Shown piece by piece: positions 9,715-18,609 of a stretch of 64,000 bases of DNA. The position numbers and the translations under genes are program-made. Origin of the DNA: Aricia agestis (taxonomy: Eukaryota > Arthropoda > Insecta > Lepidoptera > Lycaenidae); the NCBI RefSeq assembly GCF_905147365.1, contig NC_056428.1, forward strand, positions 92,001 to 156,000, given 5' to 3'. The notes under the pieces are model-generated. The model was given only the letters and a program-made list of their open reading frames with translations, made no database searches and was not told the DNA's origin. Position 1 is the stretch's first letter. Each line of letters begins with the position of its first letter.

Positions 9715-10118
9715 TGTTGATCGTTAAGGCCGATCTGACCTGACCAATTTGGGGTGGTTCCGCCCCAGTGCCCTTGCGACGTAGACACCCTCTCGTCACG
9801 CAACCCACGGCCGGGCACCAGAACCCTGATTTGGGGACCCACGGGTCCATCCGTCACACAAACACTCACTGACATATTATTCACACAAACACACGCTGAT
9901 GTAGAGAAGGAATAAATAAAGTGAAAGATAGAGAAGAAAAGACGTTGAAAGGATAGAATATATAAAATATAATAAGCACACAAGAGAACTAATAAAAAGA
10001 GATAAAGATAGAAATAGACCGGCGATCAGCCACCCTGAGTACCTCACCCCGTGTAAAGGGCGGGATGGCGCACCCAGGGGCCCAGGGACACCAACTCGGA
10101 GGAACCGGTATCACCCCC

Positions 10119-10167
10119 AACCTAACCTAACCTAACCTAACCTAACCTAACCTAACCTAACCTAACC
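10119..10167. repeat. Telomeric (CCTAA)n block 4
   Basis: About ten perfect CCTAA units between the 5' end of element B and the poly(A) tail of element C. Confidence 0.95.
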
Positions 10168-10791
10168 TTTTTTTTTTTTTTGTTTTTTTTGAGGAGGGGA
10201 AATACGTTACGTATCCCCCGCCCCCTCGGGGGAAGGGGCGGGGGTATGTGGGACTCCCTCTACGAGGTTTACCCACTAAAACCCCCCCATGCCCTCCTTC
10301 CTGCACCATTCCAGTGGGACACGGGTACTCTTTACAAAACTCCGCGTCCCACGGTGCTAGCCGCGTCCGGCACATCTCCGTTGCGGCGGCTGATGTTCTG
10401 CCGCCGCTTTCCATCACCGAGAGCTCCCCGGGCATCTAGGGAGCTTTCTTCTCGGGGCCCTTGGTGCGAACGGTGATCCCCCGATCAACCGCCCGCGGTC
10501 CTACTGCTCCACCTCCATGGCGGGCCGGGGCTGACTAACCCCGGCACCACCGGCTCCAGGCTCATGCGGCCGAGCCTTGTCGGAGGGAGCTCCTCTCCTG
10601 CGGCGCTTTTTCGAAGCGGGGGGCGGCTTCTTGCCTGTTGGACAGCCGCCGCTTCCCAGGACGTGCCCGCTCTCCTTGCCGAGTGCTTCGCAGGAGAAGC
10701 AGTTGGGTTGCTTCTCCCGGCACTCGGCGGCCTTGTGCTCCGGTTTTCCACAGCGGAAGCAATTCCGACTGCGGTCTACCGGGCACTGGCA
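10168..10791 (-). mobile_element. SART-like LINE copy C: ORF1 end plus 3' UTR, no ORF2
   Basis: A T-run with one interruption (10168-10190, poly(A) on the minus strand) is followed by 310 bases of 3' UTR that carries the conserved tail blocks, then directly by the native end of an ORF1 whose stop codon is at 10501-10503. The 5' side is cut at 10791 within the zinc-knuckle region and joins CCTAA repeats. The ORF1 part is almost identical to copy D, so C and D are one subfamily. No ORF2 sequence was recognised between the ORF1 stop and the poly(A). Either ORF2 was deleted, or the subfamily is ORF1-only, as HeT-A is in Drosophila. Confidence 0.75.
10501..10791 (-). pseudogene. ORF1 C-terminus of telomeric LINE C
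   Basis: The last about 96 codons of an ORF1 protein with two intact zinc-knuckle motifs (CFRCGKPEHKAAEC and a C-x2-C...H...C form), a basic KKRRRRG stretch and a short native tail ending MEVEQ. It is nearly identical to copy D but continues past the point where D breaks into telomeric repeat, so it shows the normal C-terminus. The start is missing because the copy is 5'-truncated. Confidence 0.7.
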
Positions 10792-10817
10792 AACCTAACC
10801 TAACCTAACCTAACCTA
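10792..10817. repeat. Telomeric CCTAA block 5, most proximal
   Basis: About five CCTAA units marking the inner limit of telomeric sequence in the window. A short 24-base GC-rich link then leads into the subtelomeric satellite. Confidence 0.92.
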
Positions 10818-10841
10818 GTCTCGCGCCGACCGCGGCCGAGG

Positions 10842-12529
10842 ACGGACGTGTCTCCGGTAGCGATCGGTTACATGCGGTCACAGATGTGGCCGAGTGTAAC
10901 CGGGTGTGACCAACTTCGGTTACATCACAAATTTTATGTAACCTTCTGATACCCACGGAGACACGTTCGACTATCCCGTGTCGAGGACATTAACCAGGTG
11001 CCGCGCGCGCACACCTTTGGTTACGCTTAATGCTCCCGAGTTCCCTCGAACGCAGGGTAGCACCGCGCGCGTCGCGAAGCAGCTATCGGTCGGCTGCCGT
11101 TACCACCGCCGGGACGCTCCCAGGCGCAGTCAGTGATATTTGTGAATCAGACAGTGGCATTGGCGGCAGCACCGCGCGCGTCGCGAAGCAGCTACCGGTC
11201 GTCTGCCGTTACCATCGCCGGTACGCTCCCAGGCGCAGACAGTGATATTGGTGAACAGACAGTGGAATTAGTGTTAGTGAGTCGCGAGTCAACATCCGCG
11301 GTCGCGTGGAGTGATACACGTTAACGGACGTGTCTCCGGTAGCGATCGGTTACATGCGGTCACAGATGTGGCCGAGTGTACCGGGTGTGACCAACTTCGG
11401 GTACATCACAAATTTTATGTAACCTTCTGATACCCACGGAGACACGTTCGACTATCCCGTGTCGAGGACATTAACCAGGTGCCGCGCGAGCACACCTTTG
11501 GTTACGCTTAATGCTCCCGAGTTCCCTCGAACGCAGGGTAGCCCCGCGCGCGTTGCGAAGCAGCTATCGGTCGGCTGCCGTTACCATCGCCGGGACGCTC
11601 CCAGGCGCAGTCAGTGATATTTGTGAATCAGACAGTGGCATTGGCGGCAGCACCGCGCGCGTCGCGAAGCAGCTACCGGTCGGCTGCCGTTACCATCGCC
11701 GGGACGCTCCCAGGCGCAGACAGTGATATTGGTGAACAGACAGTGGAATTAGTGTTAGTGAGTTGCGAGTCAACATCCGCGGTCGCGTGGAGTGATACAC
11801 GTTAACGGACGTGTCTCCGGTAGCGATCGGTTACATGCGGTCACAGATGTGGCCGAGTGTAACCGGGTGTGACCAACTTCGGGTACATCACAAATTTTAT
11901 GTAACCTTCTGATACCCACGGAGACACGTTCGACTATCCCGTGTCGAGGACATTAACCAGGTGCCGCGCGCGCACACCTTTGGTTACGCTTAATGCTCCC
12001 GAGTTCCCTCGAACGCAGGGTAGCACCGCGCGCGTCGCGAAGCAGCTATCGGTCGGCTGCCATTACCATCGCCGGGACGCTCCCAGGCGCAGTCAGTGAT
12101 ATTTGTGAATCAGACAGTGGCATTGGCGGCAGCACCGCGCGCGTCGCGAAGCAGCTACCGGTCGGCTGCCGTTACCATCGCCGGGACGCTCCCAGGCGCA
12201 GACAGTGATATTGGTGAACAGACAGTGGAATTAGTGTTAGTGAGTTGCGAGTCAACATCCGCGGTCGCGTGGAGTGATACACGTTAACGGACGTGTCTCC
12301 GGTAGCGATCGGTTACATGCGGTCACAGATGTGGCCGAGTGTAACCGGGTGTGACCAACTTCGGGTACATCACAAATTTTATGTAACCTTCTGATACCCA
12401 CGGAGACACGTTTGACTATCCCGTGTCGAGGACATTAACCAGGTGCCGCGCGCGCACACCTTTGGTTACGCTTAATGCTCCCGAGTTTCCTCGAAAGCAG
12501 GGTAGCACCGCGCGCGTCGCGAAGCAGCT
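10842..12529. repeat. Subtelomeric satellite, ~482-bp tandem unit
   Basis: Units start at about 10842, 11324, 11805 and 12287 (spacings 482, 481, 482), each opening with ACGGACGTGTCTCCGGTAGC. Copies differ at only a few positions. Each unit is internally duplicated: two ~110-base subrepeats begin with AGCACCGCGCGCGTCGCGAA (one copy begins AGCCCC). The fourth unit is interrupted at 12529 by an LTR element. Small open frames recur at the same place in each unit, but they follow from repetition and GC content, and no gene is proposed. Confidence 0.92.
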
Positions 12530-13303
12530 TTAGAGGACCGGTTGGTCTCTCTAAGAGTTCACTAGAGGTCGGAGGAGTATAGAGTAAAACTCGATATACT
12601 GTGGTGAACTGAAGTGATTTATTTACAAAAATGCGCTGCTTATATACAAAAAAATGAGTTAATTATTATTATTACAAAATGTACAAAGGTTAAAAGATTG
12701 ATTGTGATTGGCTATTACAATTAGAAAGAGATGTACAGAAAGGGATAAAAACATTTACAAAAATTAGAAAGGGAAAAAAATTGAATAAGAAATATTTACA
12801 AGGTAATTATGATTGCCGCGCGAGAAACTGGCCGCGCCGCGGCGCGCGGCGCTGGCATCGCCCGAGTATAAATATGGGCTCTCGCGGGCCGCGAATTCAG
12901 TCCGCGCGCGCATTCCATACCGACGACGTCTCGCTGCCGGTCGACGCCGTGCCGGTAATAATTGTAGTGCCGCCATTTTGTGAAGATGGAAGCTCTGCAA
13001 ACGCCATGAAGACCGTAGCCACGCTGCGAAGATCCCTCGCTCGACGTAGCCGCGATGTGAAGACGCGTAGTGTTGTTGCGAAGAATTCTTATTAGAAAAA
13101 TGCCTTTTTCAAGGCCGGTTCATGTCCGGTATTATTACACGGACAGCTGTTTCTCTTGTCATTGCGAACGTACGTTCTTTGCAGAGCGATTTTCTTCTGT
13201 GTTTCAACTTCTATAACGAACGTATACAAAGACGGCGTGCGTTCTTTTCAGAGCGCGTTGTTTTCTTTGTTTCAATCGGCGCACGAACGTAGGTACTGCT
13301 ACA
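12530..13303 (-). repeat. 3' LTR of Gypsy element
   Basis: 774 bp, opening TGTAGCAG on the minus strand and ending CTCTAA. AATAAA on the minus strand near 12620 is a plausible polyadenylation signal about 85 bases before the LTR end. The same LTR carries a TATA-Inr pair on the opposite strand, given separately. Confidence 0.9.
12867..12901 (+). promoter_or_regulatory. Antisense core promoter candidate in LTR
   Basis: On the + strand, opposite to gag-pol, TATAAATA at 12867-12874 is followed by TCAGT at 12897-12901. With the A of TCAGT as +1, the TATA box starts at -32, the classic arthropod TATA-Inr spacing. The other LTR has the same pair at about 17991-18025. The minus strand lacks an Inr at matching distance from its own TATTTATA. 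No transcript evidence is available. Confidence 0.4.
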
Positions 13304-13313
13304 GTGCTCCCCC

Positions 13314-16300
13314 TCAAGCGAAGCGTACCGGCAGTCTGACGACACGGCCTGTTCTTGTTGTCTTCTGTGCTGGACTTGCTGGTAACTTCTGCTTGATCGG
13401 TGTTGCACTTGGTAATGGTTGTGAGGTAACAGGTAAAGGTAATGAGGTAACGGGTAAGGGTAATGAGGTATTTTGAGGTAAATTATTGGTATGTGAAGGT
13501 AAGGTAACAGGTAAATTGGTATTAGGTAAGTTGAGAATTACCGGTGACTGTTGTACATTGCTCGTTGACTCGCTGAGGTAATCTTCACTCAGTATGTAGG
13601 CGGGCTTCAAACGATCGATGGATACTGTTGCTGTGCGATCGGGTAGTTGTATTACGAAGTATTTTTCTTCTCGTCGGAGAACTTTGTACGGCCCGTCGTA
13701 CGGTGTTTGAAGTGGTTTCCTTACGGCGTCGTTACGTAAAAATACGTATTCGCACGTAAGTAGATCACGATGTATGAAGATGTTGCGTTGATTACCGTGG
13801 CGCTGTACATTGTTTTTCGGCTTGAGAGAGTTGATGTTTTTTCGTAGTTGCTCGATGTAGGTATGATCTAGGCTCGATGATGATGTTGTTTCGAAGAAGT
13901 CGGCCGGTAAACGTAGGTTACGGCCGTAGGTTAATTCGGCGGCGCTGACTCCGGTGTCCTCTCGTATGGCGGCGCGTAGTCCGAGTAAAACTGTAGGTAG
14001 CTCGTCGATCCACGATGTATTACTGTTGATGAGTCTTGTTTTCAGTGAATTCTTGAGACTTCTATGCCAGCGTTCGATCATGCCGTTAGATTGCGGGTGG
14101 TACGGCGTTGTACGGGTTTTTTCTATTCCCATACATCGAGTTAGGTTGACGAACAGCTGACTCTCGAACTGGCGTCCTTGATCGGTTGTTATTGTAGTCG
14201 GACACCCGAATCTCGCTATCCATTGCTCGTAGAATACTCTTGCGACGGTTTCGGCGGTGATGTCGGTGAGTGGTACAGCTTCAGGCCATTTTGTCGAGCG
14301 ATCGATCATAGTAAGTAGGTATCTATGACCAGTAGCTGTTGTAGTTAGCGGTCCGATTATGTCGATATGGGTATGTTGAAAGCGGTCGACTTCTGCGAAT
14401 GTCGACACGGCGCTCGATGTATGTCGTTGTATTTTGCTTCGCTGACATTGTATGCAGGTTTTCGTCCACTCGCTAATGTCGGAGTTCATTGACGGCCAGA
14501 AGAATTTTTGCGCGATGAGTTTTCTTGATGCTTTTGTTCCAGGATGACTTATGTTATGAATGGAGTCGAACACGGCGCGTCGAAAGTCTTGTGGAATGTA
14601 CGGCCGGACGTATTTTGTTGAAGTTTCGCATACAATCTTGATATCGGAGTTAGGTAGCGTAGTTGTTTTGAAACTTAAGTTTTCTTGGCTGTAGAGTGTA
14701 GGTAGCGTGCTATCTCGCTCTTGCGCGCGAGATAACTCTTCATAATTTACAGCTGACGGCGTGTTGATTGTTTCGATGCGGCTGAATGTATCGGCGACTA
14801 TGTTGTCTTTTCCGCTGATATGACGAATGTCGTGCGTGAATTCGGAGATGAAAAGTAGTTGTCGAGTTCTTCTCGGAGTTTCCGATGTCGATGTTTTCTT
14901 TTGTAGGGCGAATGTCAACGGCTTGTGATCAGTGAATATAATGAGTTCTCGGCCTTCGAATATTTTTCTGAAGTATTTTACTGACATGTAGATAGCTTGA
15001 AGTTCGCGATCGTAGGTGCTGTACTTCGTTTGCGCTGTTGTAAATTTCTTCGAGAAGTAGCCGAGTGGTTGCCATTTGTTATTGTTAAATTGTTGTATTA
15101 CAGCTCCCGCTGCGGTGTCCGAGGCGTCGGAGAAAATAGCGATCGGTGCTTTGTGATTCGGGTGGGCGAGCAAAATAGCGTTTTTGATGCTATTTTTGCA
15201 TGCCGTGAATGCTTCTTTTGATGTCTCGTTCCACTCAATCGGTGTCTTGTCTCGCTTTTTCGCATTATGTAGGTATGCGTGTAGCGGGGCTTGAATAGTG
15301 GCCGCGTTCGGTATGCTGTCTCGGTAGAAATTTAGCATACCGAGGAAACGACGTAATTCTTCTATGTTCTTCGGTAGCGGAAAATCTTCGATGGCTTGTA
15401 GTTTATCTTGTGGCGGCTTGATTCCGTCGCTGTTTACGGTGAAGCCGAGGAATTTTACTTCTTGCTTGCCGAGTACACATTTAGCTGGGTTTATCGTGAT
15501 TCCGTTTTCTTCTAGGCGTTGAAGAACACACCGCAGATGTTGGCGATGTTCTTCTTCGCTGCTGGATGCGATCAACAAGTCGTCGATGAACGAGAAGACG
15601 AAGTCGTAGCCTTGCAGTATTTCGTGTATAAAACGTTGAAATGTCTGGCCTGCGTTCCTAAGGCCGGGACACATTCTCGGAAATTCGAATAAACCGAATG
15701 GTGTGATGATTGCTGTCTTCTCTATATCCTCTTCATGGACTGGTAATTGCTGGTAGGCTCGGTTCAAGTCGATCGTCGAGAAAATAGTTTTTCCGGCGAG
15801 TTGGAAAGTGAAATCTCGTAGTCGGGGAATAGGGTAGCGGTCGGGCTTCGTTACTGCGTTTAGTCGTCGGTAGTCGCCGCATACCCTTATGTCGCCGTTT
15901 TTCTTCGGTACGACGTGAAGTGGTGAAGACCAGGCGCTCTTGCTGGGACGACAGAGACCTTGTTGCATCATATTTTCGAATTCTTTCTTGACTTGATTGT
16001 AGCGATGTGGCTGTAGCGGTCGGGCGCGACAATGTAGCGGTGGCCCAGACGTCTCGATGAAGTGTTCGACGCTGTGTTTCGGTGTAATATTCTTCGCTGT
16101 CAATCTCGTGATGCCGGGGAAGTCTTCTAGTATGTCGTGGTACGCCTGCGTGCTGTCGACACTACGGACAGTAGGTACGTCCGTGTAGCGTCCGGGAGCG
16201 TTAATATGTAGACTGGTTCTCCCGTCGATGAGTCTTCTATTTTTCAAGTCGACTATGAGTTCGTGGTGTTGCAGGAAGTCGGCACCGAGGATTGGCTTCG

Positions 16301-16610
16301 AGACTGCGGCGACGATGAACTTCCATTTGTATGGTCGGCGAAGTCCGATGTTAAGTTCTAATGTTTTTTCGCCGTATGTCGGTATGACGGTGTTGTTGGC
16401 GGCGTAGAGTTGGAAGGGTAGCGGCTGGAGATGGAGGCCTTTCTTTTTCGGTATGACAGATATGTTTGCACCCGTGTCTACCAAAAAAGTGAGATTCGTA
16501 GTCTTGTCCGTGACGAATAGGCGGTATTGTTTGTTGTGAACGCCGGATTCCGCCGCTGCCAACGTTCTGTCTAGTTTTCCGTCGTGTTGAATGTACACGG
16601 TTGTGTACAT
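13314..16610 (-). CDS. Pol polyprotein of CsRn1-clade Gypsy element
   Basis: 1098 residues, intact. Domains in order: aspartic protease near residues 35-115 (FLVDTGANISVIP); reverse transcriptase at about 215-400 with the catalytic motif FSFIDDLLIA, an F-I-D-D form of YVDD; RNase H at about 480-610 (IFSDAS, FTDHKPLTF); integrase with an HHCC zinc domain (H...H...CIQC, about 690-725) and D,D,E core residues in HIDIIGPL, TTDQGRQFES and PHQSNG-like PQSNGMIERW. The C-terminal tail repeats a LPLPVTS unit. Pol overlaps gag by about 40 bases in the -1 frame, so a -1 ribosomal frameshift is the likely expression route. Copies DNA from the element RNA and integrates it. Confidence 0.92.
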   Translation of the reverse strand: MYTTVYIQHDGKLDRTLAAAESGVHNKQYRLFVTDKTTNLTFLVDTGANISVIPKKKGLHLQPLPFQLYAANNTVIPTYGEKTLELNIGLRRPYKWKFIVAAVSKPILGADFLQHHELIVDLKNRRLIDGRTSLHINAPGRYTDVPTVRSVDSTQAYHDILEDFPGITRLTAKNITPKHSVEHFIETSGPPLHCRARPLQPHRYNQVKKEFENMMQQGLCRPSKSAWSSPLHVVPKKNGDIRVCGDYRRLNAVTKPDRYPIPRLRDFTFQLAGKTIFSTIDLNRAYQQLPVHEEDIEKTAIITPFGLFEFPRMCPGLRNAGQTFQRFIHEILQGYDFVFSFIDDLLIASSSEEEHRQHLRCVLQRLEENGITINPAKCVLGKQEVKFLGFTVNSDGIKPPQDKLQAIEDFPLPKNIEELRRFLGMLNFYRDSIPNAATIQAPLHAYLHNAKKRDKTPIEWNETSKEAFTACKNSIKNAILLAHPNHKAPIAIFSDASDTAAGAVIQQFNNNKWQPLGYFSKKFTTAQTKYSTYDRELQAIYMSVKYFRKIFEGRELIIFTDHKPLTFALQKKTSTSETPRRTRQLLFISEFTHDIRHISGKDNIVADTFSRIETINTPSAVNYEELSRAQERDSTLPTLYSQENLSFKTTTLPNSDIKIVCETSTKYVRPYIPQDFRRAVFDSIHNISHPGTKASRKLIAQKFFWPSMNSDISEWTKTCIQCQRSKIQRHTSSAVSTFAEVDRFQHTHIDIIGPLTTTATGHRYLLTMIDRSTKWPEAVPLTDITAETVARVFYEQWIARFGCPTTITTDQGRQFESQLFVNLTRCMGIEKTRTTPYHPQSNGMIERWHRSLKNSLKTRLINSNTSWIDELPTVLLGLRAAIREDTGVSAAELTYGRNLRLPADFFETTSSSSLDHTYIEQLRKNINSLKPKNNVQRHGNQRNIFIHRDLLTCEYVFLRNDAVRKPLQTPYDGPYKVLRREEKYFVIQLPDRTATVSIDRLKPAYILSEDYLSESTSNVQQSPVILNLPNTNLPVTLPSHTNNLPQNTSLPLPVTSLPLPVTSQPLPSATPIKQKLPASPAQKTTRTGRVVRLPVRFA

Positions 16611-17641
16611 TTTCTTGCTTCTTTCCCGAACTTGCTGTGGTAGTAGCAGAAAGGTGATGGTGATGGAGATCGTGGATGCGAAAATGACCGCTGACGGAAT
16701 CGGGATGTCGATCTGTATCTTGAGCGTTGATAGTGTCCTCTTCTATAATTATTATTATTGGTGTATTGTTGTTTTTTCAGTTCGGCGACCTCTAGGGAGA
16801 GTTTGCGGATTTCTTCGATTAGGAGGCACTCGACGTTTGATGAAGTTGATGCGGAGCTATTTACACGATGAGTTGATGAGATGCTATTTACATTATTTAC
16901 ATGTGACTGCTCGATGATCTTGTCGGCTAGCGCAGCTTGTTCGTCGAGTGTGGTCTTCGACTGGAAAGTTTCGCTGACGGCCAAGACGGAGCGAATATTT
17001 GTCGGGAGGAGGTTGGCCCACATGAGTTGTAGGGTGGAATCGGGGACCTTGTTGCGAGCCAGGTTTCGCATACGTCTGAGTAATTGTGATGGTTTCTGGT
17101 CTCCCAATTCCATGTCTGACAGCAGCGTTTGAAATTGCCGGCTGTCAGATTCTTCATATGCGGACATGAGCCGGTCTTTGAGGGCTTGGTATTCGTTTGT
17201 CTCTGGCGGGTTGTACAGTAGGTCGGCGATTTGTTCGATGTCTTCTTTTTCCAGACGAGCGATGACCATCTGGGAGAGCTGGCTTTGGTTCTTCTGAAGA
17301 CTGCTGGTGGCTGCTTCGAAGGTGACGAACCAGAACCTGGGTTTGTCCCTCCAGAATGGCGGGATTCGCATTGACAGGGCAATGCCGGCGATTTCCTGTG
17401 ATGACGGTGACGTCGCCGGATTGCTGGTGAGTGCCGAGGTTTCGGGCAGGGATTCGCCTCTGGGTTCCATTTTTTCAGTGGGATTTCGGGCAGCGATTCG
17501 TTGTGCAGCGTTTCGTCCGAGCAGCGTTTCGTCCGAGCAGCGTTTCGTCGTGCAGCGTTTTGTTGCGGAGAGTTTCCTGGGCAGAGATTCCTCTTGTTCT
17601 TCGGGCAGAGTTTCTTCTTGCAGAGGTTGCTTGTTGTTCAC
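16571..17641 (-). CDS. Gag of CsRn1-clade Gypsy element
   Basis: 356 residues, intact. The N-terminal about 60 residues come from a CAGCGTTTCGTC-like short repeat. The capsid-like core begins with IPPFWRDKPRFWFVTFEAA near residue 93, a signature of CsRn1-clade Gag. The C-terminus is Arg/Ser-rich and ends with C-x2-H-x9-C-x3-C (CYYHSKFGKEARKCTQPC), the unusual CHCC motif of this clade. The start is the first ATG 12 bases past the LTR. The end overlaps pol. It forms the particle that packages element RNA. Confidence 0.88.
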   Translation of the reverse strand: MNNKQPLQEETLPEEQEESLPRKLSATKRCTTKRCSDETLLGRNAAQRIAARNPTEKMEPRGESLPETSALTSNPATSPSSQEIAGIALSMRIPPFWRDKPRFWFVTFEAATSSLQKNQSQLSQMVIARLEKEDIEQIADLLYNPPETNEYQALKDRLMSAYEESDSRQFQTLLSDMELGDQKPSQLLRRMRNLARNKVPDSTLQLMWANLLPTNIRSVLAVSETFQSKTTLDEQAALADKIIEQSHVNNVNSISSTHRVNSSASTSSNVECLLIEEIRKLSLEVAELKKQQYTNNNNYRRGHYQRSRYRSTSRFRQRSFSHPRSPSPSPFCYYHSKFGKEARKCTQPCTFNTTEN

Positions 17642-17651
17642 GGGGTCACCA
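17641..17651 (-). promoter_or_regulatory. Primer-binding site of Gypsy element
   Basis: TGGTGACCCCG on the minus strand, two bases inside the 5' LTR. It is complementary to a tRNA 3' end of the form CGGGGTCACCA, which fits tRNA-Trp, the primer assigned to CsRn1-clade elements. Confidence 0.75.
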
Positions 17652-17653
17652 GT

Positions 17654-18427
17654 TTAGAGGACCGGTTGGTCTCTCTAAGAGTTCACTAGAGGTCGGAGGA
17701 GTATAGAGTAAAACTCGATATACTGTGGTGAACTGAAGTGATTTATTTACAAAAATGCGCTGCTTATATACAAAAAAATGAGTTAATTATTATTATTACA
17801 AAATGTACAAAGGTTAAAAGATTGATTGTGATTGGCTATTACAATTAGAAAGAGATGTACAGAAAGGGATAAAAACATTTACAAAAATTAGAAAGGGAAA
17901 AAAATTGAATAAGAAATATTTACAAGGTAATTATGATTGCCGCGCGAGAAACTGGCCGCGCCGCGGCGCGCGGCGCTGGCATCGCCCGAGTATAAATATG
18001 GGCTCTCGCGGGCCGCGAATTCAGTCCGTGCGCGCATTCCATACCGACGACGTCTCGCTGCCGGTCGACGCCGTGCCGGTAATAATTGTAGTGCCGCCAT
18101 TTTGTGAAGATGGAAGCTCTGCAAACGCCATGAAGACCGTAGCCACGCTGCGAAGATCCCTCGCTCGACGTAGCCGCGATGTGAAGACGCGTAGTGTTGT
18201 TGCGAAGAATTCTTATTAGAAAAATGCCTTTTTCAAGGCCGGTTCATGTCCGGTATTATTACACGGACAGCTGTTTCTCTTGTCATTGCGAACGTACGTT
18301 CTTTGCAGAGCGATTTTCTTCTGTGTTTCAACTTCTATAACGAACGTATACAAAGACGGCGTGCGTTCTTTTCAGAGCGCGTTGTTTTCTTTGTTTCAAT
18401 CGGCGCACGAACGTAGGTACTGCTACA
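17654..18427 (-). repeat. 5' LTR of Gypsy element
   Basis: 774 bp, matching the 3' LTR except for one transition. It abuts the satellite target duplication on the right and the primer-binding site on the left, with two bases between LTR and primer site. Confidence 0.9.
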
Positions 18428-18609
18428 CAGCTATCGGTCGGCTGCCGTTACCATCGCCGGGACGCTCCCAGGCGCAGTCAGTGATATTTGTGAATTAGAC
18501 AGTGGCATTGGCGGCAGCACCGCGCGCGTCGCGAAGCAGCTACCGGTCGGCTGCCGTTACCATCGCCGGGACGCTCCCAGGCGAAGACAGTGATATTGGT
18601 GAACAGACA
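18428..18609. repeat. Remainder of interrupted satellite unit
   Basis: Continues the satellite from the exact point of LTR insertion (after the CAGCT duplication) and stops at GAACAGACAG, about 70 bases short of a full unit. There it joins a 5'-truncated Helitron. Confidence 0.88.

Larger units (their letters stand above)
3829..10118 (-). mobile_element. Full-length SART-like telomere-specific LINE, copy B
   Basis: A complete non-LTR retrotransposon of about 6.2 kb plus a 65-base poly(A) tail (T on + strand, 3829-3893). Order on the minus strand: 5' UTR (10118-9715), ORF1 (9714-7369), ORF2 (7376-4233), 3' UTR (4232-3894), poly(A), TTAGG repeats. It is flanked by telomeric repeat on both sides. 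Orientation (sense strand with TTAGG) and the R1-clade EN-RT place it near SART elements. The 5' UTR shares sequence with copy D and the 3' UTR with A and C. Both ORFs are open throughout, so this may be an active copy. Function known for the family: the ORF2 endonuclease nicks telomeric repeats and the RT primes there, lengthening the chromosome end. Confidence 0.9.
12530..18427 (-). mobile_element. CsRn1-clade Ty3/Gypsy LTR retrotransposon
   Basis: Minus-strand element of 5898 bp inserted in the satellite, with 5-bp target duplications CAGCT at 12525-12529 and 18428-18432. LTRs are 774 bp each (12530-13303 and 17654-18427), and I found one difference between them (C at about 12904, T at about 18028). 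The primer-binding site, TGGTGACCCCG on the minus strand (17641-17651), fits the tRNA-Trp primer reported for the CsRn1 clade. A purine tract (13304-13316) precedes the 3' LTR. Gag carries a CHCC rather than CCHC motif, another clade mark. gag and pol are both open, so the element is probably recent. Kabuki of silkworm is a known relative. Confidence 0.92.

Noticed and set aside
10842..12529. Recurring 71- and 63-codon frames in the satellite
   Set aside because: They repeat only because the DNA repeats; the sequences are Arg/Ser-rich and shift with single-base differences between units.
10842..12530. Regular repeats considered as a CRISPR-like array
   Set aside because: Units are ~482 bp without variable spacers, in a eukaryotic subtelomere. 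The GACA microsatellites in Helitrons are also not repeat-spacer arrays.
12781..13095. 104-codon + strand frame present in both LTRs
   Set aside because: It lies in an LTR, on the strand opposite to gag-pol, and differs by one residue between copies as expected from LTR identity. Kept only as context for the antisense promoter candidate.
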